NCBI GenBank assembly: GCA_003971905.1
Contig: RSEE01000022.1
Location: forward strand, 124,001 to 188,000
DNA length: 64,000 bases
Direction of reading: 5' to 3'
Origin: Moniliella sp. 'wahieum'
Taxonomy: Eukaryota; Basidiomycota; Moniliellomycetes; Moniliellales; Moniliellaceae
Under the pieces are notes generated by a model. The model was not told where the DNA came from. It searched no databases and saw nothing but the letters and a program-made list of their open reading frames with translations. This document shows positions 60,101-64,000 of this stretch, piece after piece; the first letter of the stretch is position 1; each line of letters opens with the position of its first letter. Both the position numbers and the translations under genes were made by a program.

Positions 60101-61832
60101 AGAATTTCATAAAGGTAAGACAGGGAAAAGCTGGGCCTAGTACTGAGCCCTTGGGCCGATTTAGGCCGACAGTAAACAGGGTTCGGGCATGCTCCGACGC
60201 GTGACGCACTTGGAACATGAAGGTGACCGGTGACCGGTGGTGGTTGATCGATGATCAGTGACTAGTGACTTCCACCGATGACCGGGTCAGGGCCAGCTCA
60301 AATCAACATCACCTGTGGCGATACCGGGTACATACTCGGCGACAGGTGACATGTGGCATGTGACCTGTCCCTGGTGTTGTGTGATACAGATGCATGATGG
60401 CATGTGTTACGGATGCATGGCTTGTGCAGGTGACATGTGACGCGTGGCGCGTGACATGTGACGCATGAGCATGACGCGTGACATGTGTCGCCAACCGCTT
60501 CAAATCTCGATGTACCTGAAAACGTTCTATAAACTGTGGGGCGACCGGTGATTGGTGACCGGTGAGAGCCTTGGCCAACTCAGTTTGGCCAACATGGCAT
60601 TTTGAAAGACCCTATCGCCTCGGACGCTGCCAGACAGACTCTCGAGTCCTCCACGAGTTGGCGCTCTCCTGATCTACACGGCGATGGAGGTCGCGATGGA
60701 TGCTGAAAAGAGGAGCCACAGAAGGAGGCTATTGGTGTAGTCGCTGGCTTTTTGTATCTCGGCACATGTTACAGCTGCGTGTGTGCACCACCGCCTTCGT
60801 CGGGGTCCACGGAGTCTCGGAAGCAAGTGACTGTGACTGCTGATGCATGATTCAAGTGATGTATAGTAAATAGCAACTAGTAACTAGAGGGCCAGTATGC
60901 GCTACTCTACTACGTTGAACGTTGAGGACGTTGAAGCTTGAACAGCTAGTTTGAAGCCCAACAACAGACCCCACCGGTCACCGGCCTCGCTGAGGGCTAC
61001 GGCTGTGGCCTAAGAGGCCCAGCCTTGGTGTGGTCCTAGTGCACGTTCATTGTAGGCTCAGAAATATAATGGAAGCATGTTCGCAACCCATTAATAGTAC
61101 TCGTCATGTCACATGTCATACGACAATGCAGCGTACCTCAAAACGAAGTGCACATGCCCCCTCCCCGCAAGGCCGATTTTCGCCAAGCATTTCCTTCAGG
61201 TACCGCAGACCGTGGTTAGACAAGGCTGGCCGCACCGCCACCGGCCACCTATTAGCAGGCGCAGGCCAGAAACAGCCTCGTCGGGATTGTCTTGGCACTG
61301 CAATTTGCGCATTCTTAATTGTGTTGGCGGGATGGGTTTAGAAGAGGGACTCAGATTGAATCGTGAAGAAGTATTCCGACGGGTGCACGCAACATCTTTT
61401 GCACCGTGCAAGCCCGCTGAGCGCTGATGAAGCTTGAAGCTTGAAGACTCTCAATTCCTGTACACGTCAATGATCGACGACGATGAGAAATGTTCTGGTA
61501 CCCATCATCACCAACCCCCCTGCCATCACAACAAAGGCTCTGGGCGCTCAAAACCACTTTTGTCGATGGACAAGGCGTTGCTTGAGAAAGAGGCAGACGT
61601 TCGTGTAAGAATGGGTTTTCGCTCGCATCATCATGTCAACCATGCGACTCATGAGCTGATGCTTTGTTAACCGATCGTCTCAGGTACATCCGATTTTAGA
61701 GGCCACGTTGCTTCGAAGAGGAGTCAAGCCCAAACCCGCATCATGAGGGACAGAAAAGCCATACAAAAAAGCACATCTAGATACGATCGAGAGGAAATAT
61801 GCCTTTTCCTCTATCACGCTAACACTAACACA
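57136..61832. other. Repeat-rich, gene-poor intergenic region
   Basis: No gene is supported over 4.7 kb. It has many clustered palindromic words: AACGTT/AAGCTT at 57365-57420, CTCAGGCC at 57640-57660, TTAGCGCTT at 58625-58690, ATCGAT at 58710-58745, AGCGCT/CTCAGC at 59600-59642, ACCGGT at 60221-60240 and 60541-60562, ACGCGT/ACATGT at 60430-60490, and AAGCTT at 60911-60944 and 61430-61446. A frame over 59660-60030 looks weakly protein-like but has no recognisable domain. Confidence 0.5.
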
Positions 61833-63002
61833 CTATAGCACACACGCTGGTTCCGATGGTATATGGACATCGAGATCGAGATCTTGGAGAGCTTTCTGTA
61901 TCATAGACACAACTTCGGCACCTGGGGAGATCTGATCGATCGACCGGGCGGACGCGTTGACGGTCGACGGGGAGAAGACTTCACACACTTCATGTGTTTT
62001 GTGTGTGCTTCCCAAAAGTTCCCCCGCACCGTCTAGCAGTGGCTTAGTGACCATGGTAGACAGAGACTGTTCGGGATGCACGTTAGTTGTGCAGTGATCA
62101 CATGTCACATGTCGCATGCCACGTGACGTGTATCATTGAAAGGACTCTTGTTGTCACTTTTCCCCATAACCGTTGCATCAATCGCGCGAACCACTGCGGT
62201 CCCTACTACTACTAGCCCAAATGTATAGTGCTTTCATCGACTTGTGATGCATTCGTTAGCTCCTGCGACAACATGAATCAGCGGCGTAAACAGAAAACCG
62301 TGGAGGACATACATCCGATTTGAAGATGGCCCGCGGGAAGATCGAGTTACAGAAGGACCTGACGCTGCCTGACTGATCGACGCGGCCATAATGCATAACA
62401 GCGCCGAGCGCGAACTGCAGCAAATGCCCGACTTTAACCATAAAGTCTCGCACAGCAATCTTCCGGCCACTAGTGACTCCATTTGTTGTGACGAATGCTT
62501 TTGGGATACGCTCCTCGGTGAGTTCGGTGAGTACACCGAGAAACAAAAAGGCCACACGAGGATGTGAGAACCAGAGTGCGATTGACACACGCGAGCAACT
62601 AACTTTTTAGCATCAGGGCCCAGACCTTCAGGGCCAACCTAAGATGGGAGGCAGTTAGAGTCACTAAACGAGACGGCCTCCAGGGAACAACAGTCGAGAG
62701 CCTAGCCCCAATTTTGTCACCATTTCTCTCTTTGCTGATACTGACTACTCTTTGTCACCGTCGCATTTCGCCCTCTACACCTGCACCAAACCTCTGATCT
62801 TTCTCATTTCGAGTGTCTCGCTGCCCTTGTCGATTTCGGGATGGCCTTTGGCCGTGAACTGAATGCCATTCCTAGTGAACAATTTACTGAGTAATAACAA
62901 GAATGTGGGGCGAAGGAGTAAGAGTATATATACAAGGAGAATCCACCCGTGGAAAGCGCCAAAATCGATCCCTACAATAGTCAATACCTTGGGTGTGATC
63001 AA
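61833..63002 (-). CDS. Unrecognised multi-exon candidate gene
   Basis: I do not recognise this product. Exon A begins at 63002 (possible ATG) and encodes a hydrophobic stretch (WILLVYILLLLRPTFLLLL) followed by FTRNGIQFTAKGHPEIDKG and EMRKIRGL. A donor at 62786 (GTGCAG) and an acceptor at 62639 (CTTAG) would join this in frame to VGPEGLGPDAKKLVAR. After one frame break it continues FLFLGVLTELTEERIPKAF, VRDFMVKVGHLLQFALGA and VMHYGRVDQS. A further frame to 61833 encodes MVTKPLLDGAGELLGSTHK and a charged tail. The 148-bp intron is longer than others in the window. Composition looks protein-like, but the exon model is tentative. Confidence 0.35.
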
Positions 63003-64000
63003 CGTGGCGGGGGCAAACTCTTATCGGACCCGACGATGATCGATGAGATCTGAGAGGCCTCGTCTCTGTGCCTTGAGTTTGACGTAACAACTTCTCTCCG
63101 GTAATTCATTAGTTCGACCATTGTCCCGAAAAGGACGGATAGGAGGCACCCGTCGTCGCTAGCAGCTCATGCCTACAAACCAGCGGCACATGTACACCTA
63201 TATGTCAGCCCAGAACAGAAGCATCGTTAAACACTTTTTGCATTCGCAGAGGGGGACAGCAAGTGAGATCTGAGAAAACACCGTATTCTCCCCTCTCCTC
63301 CACCTCCTGTGGTACGGAGAGGAAAATCCCGTCGTAAGACTAGATGACCACCATGTCTGTATTCAACCTGATCAAGACCGGTTCATGCCTGAGGCCTGAG
63401 GACGGAGTGCCAGTAGGGCTGGCTATACCATAGGTTGTACTTTGCGCCGGTACCTCGAAACGTTTTATTGACACGACGGTTGACGCGCACAGCAATGTTA
63501 TAGACCCTCCACTCTCGTGACGTGGAGATGATAGCGTGGCTAGACAGACAGTACGCGACGCTGGCACTAGGCCACTGCTATGCCTGCGCGAGTGTGCGCC
63601 TTTTCCTATTCTCCTGTGGCATGTGAGCTCTTTCGCTCTTCTCTCCACTACCGACACCGGCTCGACTCTGTACTTGGTTCGCCTTCTCCGTGTTCGGACG
63701 GTTCGGCTCCCTAGCCCGTTCAGTCATCAGTAGGGGGAATATGAGTGCCGGCCAGTTGGTCACGGTGCTACAAACTCGAGCGGCACCCACCATTAAGAGA
63801 CTTTCCTCTCCCCTTCGTCAAGAAGACAAGCGGGCACACCACCAATGATCAACAATATACTTGAGCAGTGGACTAAAAGTCAGTCTTACACCCAAGAGTC
63901 TCGTAATACAGGTCTACCACGATTGGAAGCGAATGGCGAGAGCCAGAGGGGCGGAATCCTGACCTGCTGGCGACTCAACGATCCGCCTCCTCTTTGGTTG
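63003..64000. other. Right end of window, no gene seen
   Basis: No conserved protein segment, RNA gene or long repeat is visible. There are no telomere-like TTAGGG arrays. Confidence 0.4.

Noticed and set aside
63800-64000. Possible telomere or subtelomere at the right edge
   Set aside because: No TTAGGG-like array and no known subtelomeric gene is present.

Overview
This is a fungal nuclear window, most probably from a basidiomycete. Genes have short introns (about 50-90 bp) with GTAYGT/GTGAGT donors and YAG acceptors, intergenic DNA is long, and the gene set is housekeeping: RPL18, ATP synthase beta, NOT1, ATG2, homoserine kinase, serine palmitoyltransferase LCB1, REV7 and an SLM1-like PH protein. 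There is one tRNA gene. The exact lineage cannot be read from the sequence; a yeast-like or smut-type basidiomycete is a guess.

Almost every conserved gene is interrupted by single-base frameshifts, even those that cannot plausibly be pseudogenes. Nearly all that I traced are missing bases, often in short homopolymers (for example C4 read as C3 in homoserine kinase, A7 read as A6 in the zinc-finger gene). I take these as uncorrected deletion errors of a long-read assembly, so gene coordinates below run from start to stop across several reading frames, and frame breaks alone are not called pseudogenes.

Layout. 0-5 kb: RPL18 (-), a 5'-truncated LINE copy (+), a kinase-like gene (+). 6.2-8.3 kb: PTR2-type peptide transporter (-). 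8.3-14.2 kb: repeat-rich intergenic DNA with an isolated retrotransposon gag (-). 14.2-19.4 kb: SLM1-like gene (+), REV7 (+) and ATP2 (-), the last two convergent. 21.4-22.2 kb: RING-type protein (+). 22.2-29.2 kb: second LINE copy (-), tRNA-Thr(CGT), LTR-like fragments. 29.2-32.0 kb: 14-TM MFS transporter (+) with an unusually long N-terminal tail. 33.1-53.6 kb: a compact block of five genes, NOT1 (-) and ATG2 (+) diverging from a shared promoter, THR1 (+) and LCB1 (-) converging, LCB1 and an ankyrin/RCC1/BTB gene (+) diverging. 53.8-54.6 kb: third LINE copy (-). 55.9-57.1 kb: C2H2 zinc-finger gene (-). 57-64 kb: gene-poor, repeat-rich DNA with one unrecognised multi-exon candidate (61.8-63.0 kb, -).

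I see no operon-like or defence-like system. The most unusual signal is non-coding: intergenic stretches contain clusters of 6-bp palindromes, almost all of the form A-NNNN-T (ACGCGT, AAGCTT, ATCGAT, ACCGGT, AACGTT, AGCGCT, ATGCAT, ACATGT, ACTAGT, AGGCCT), often in direct tandem with an 8-9 bp period, and I noticed no such clusters inside the large genes.
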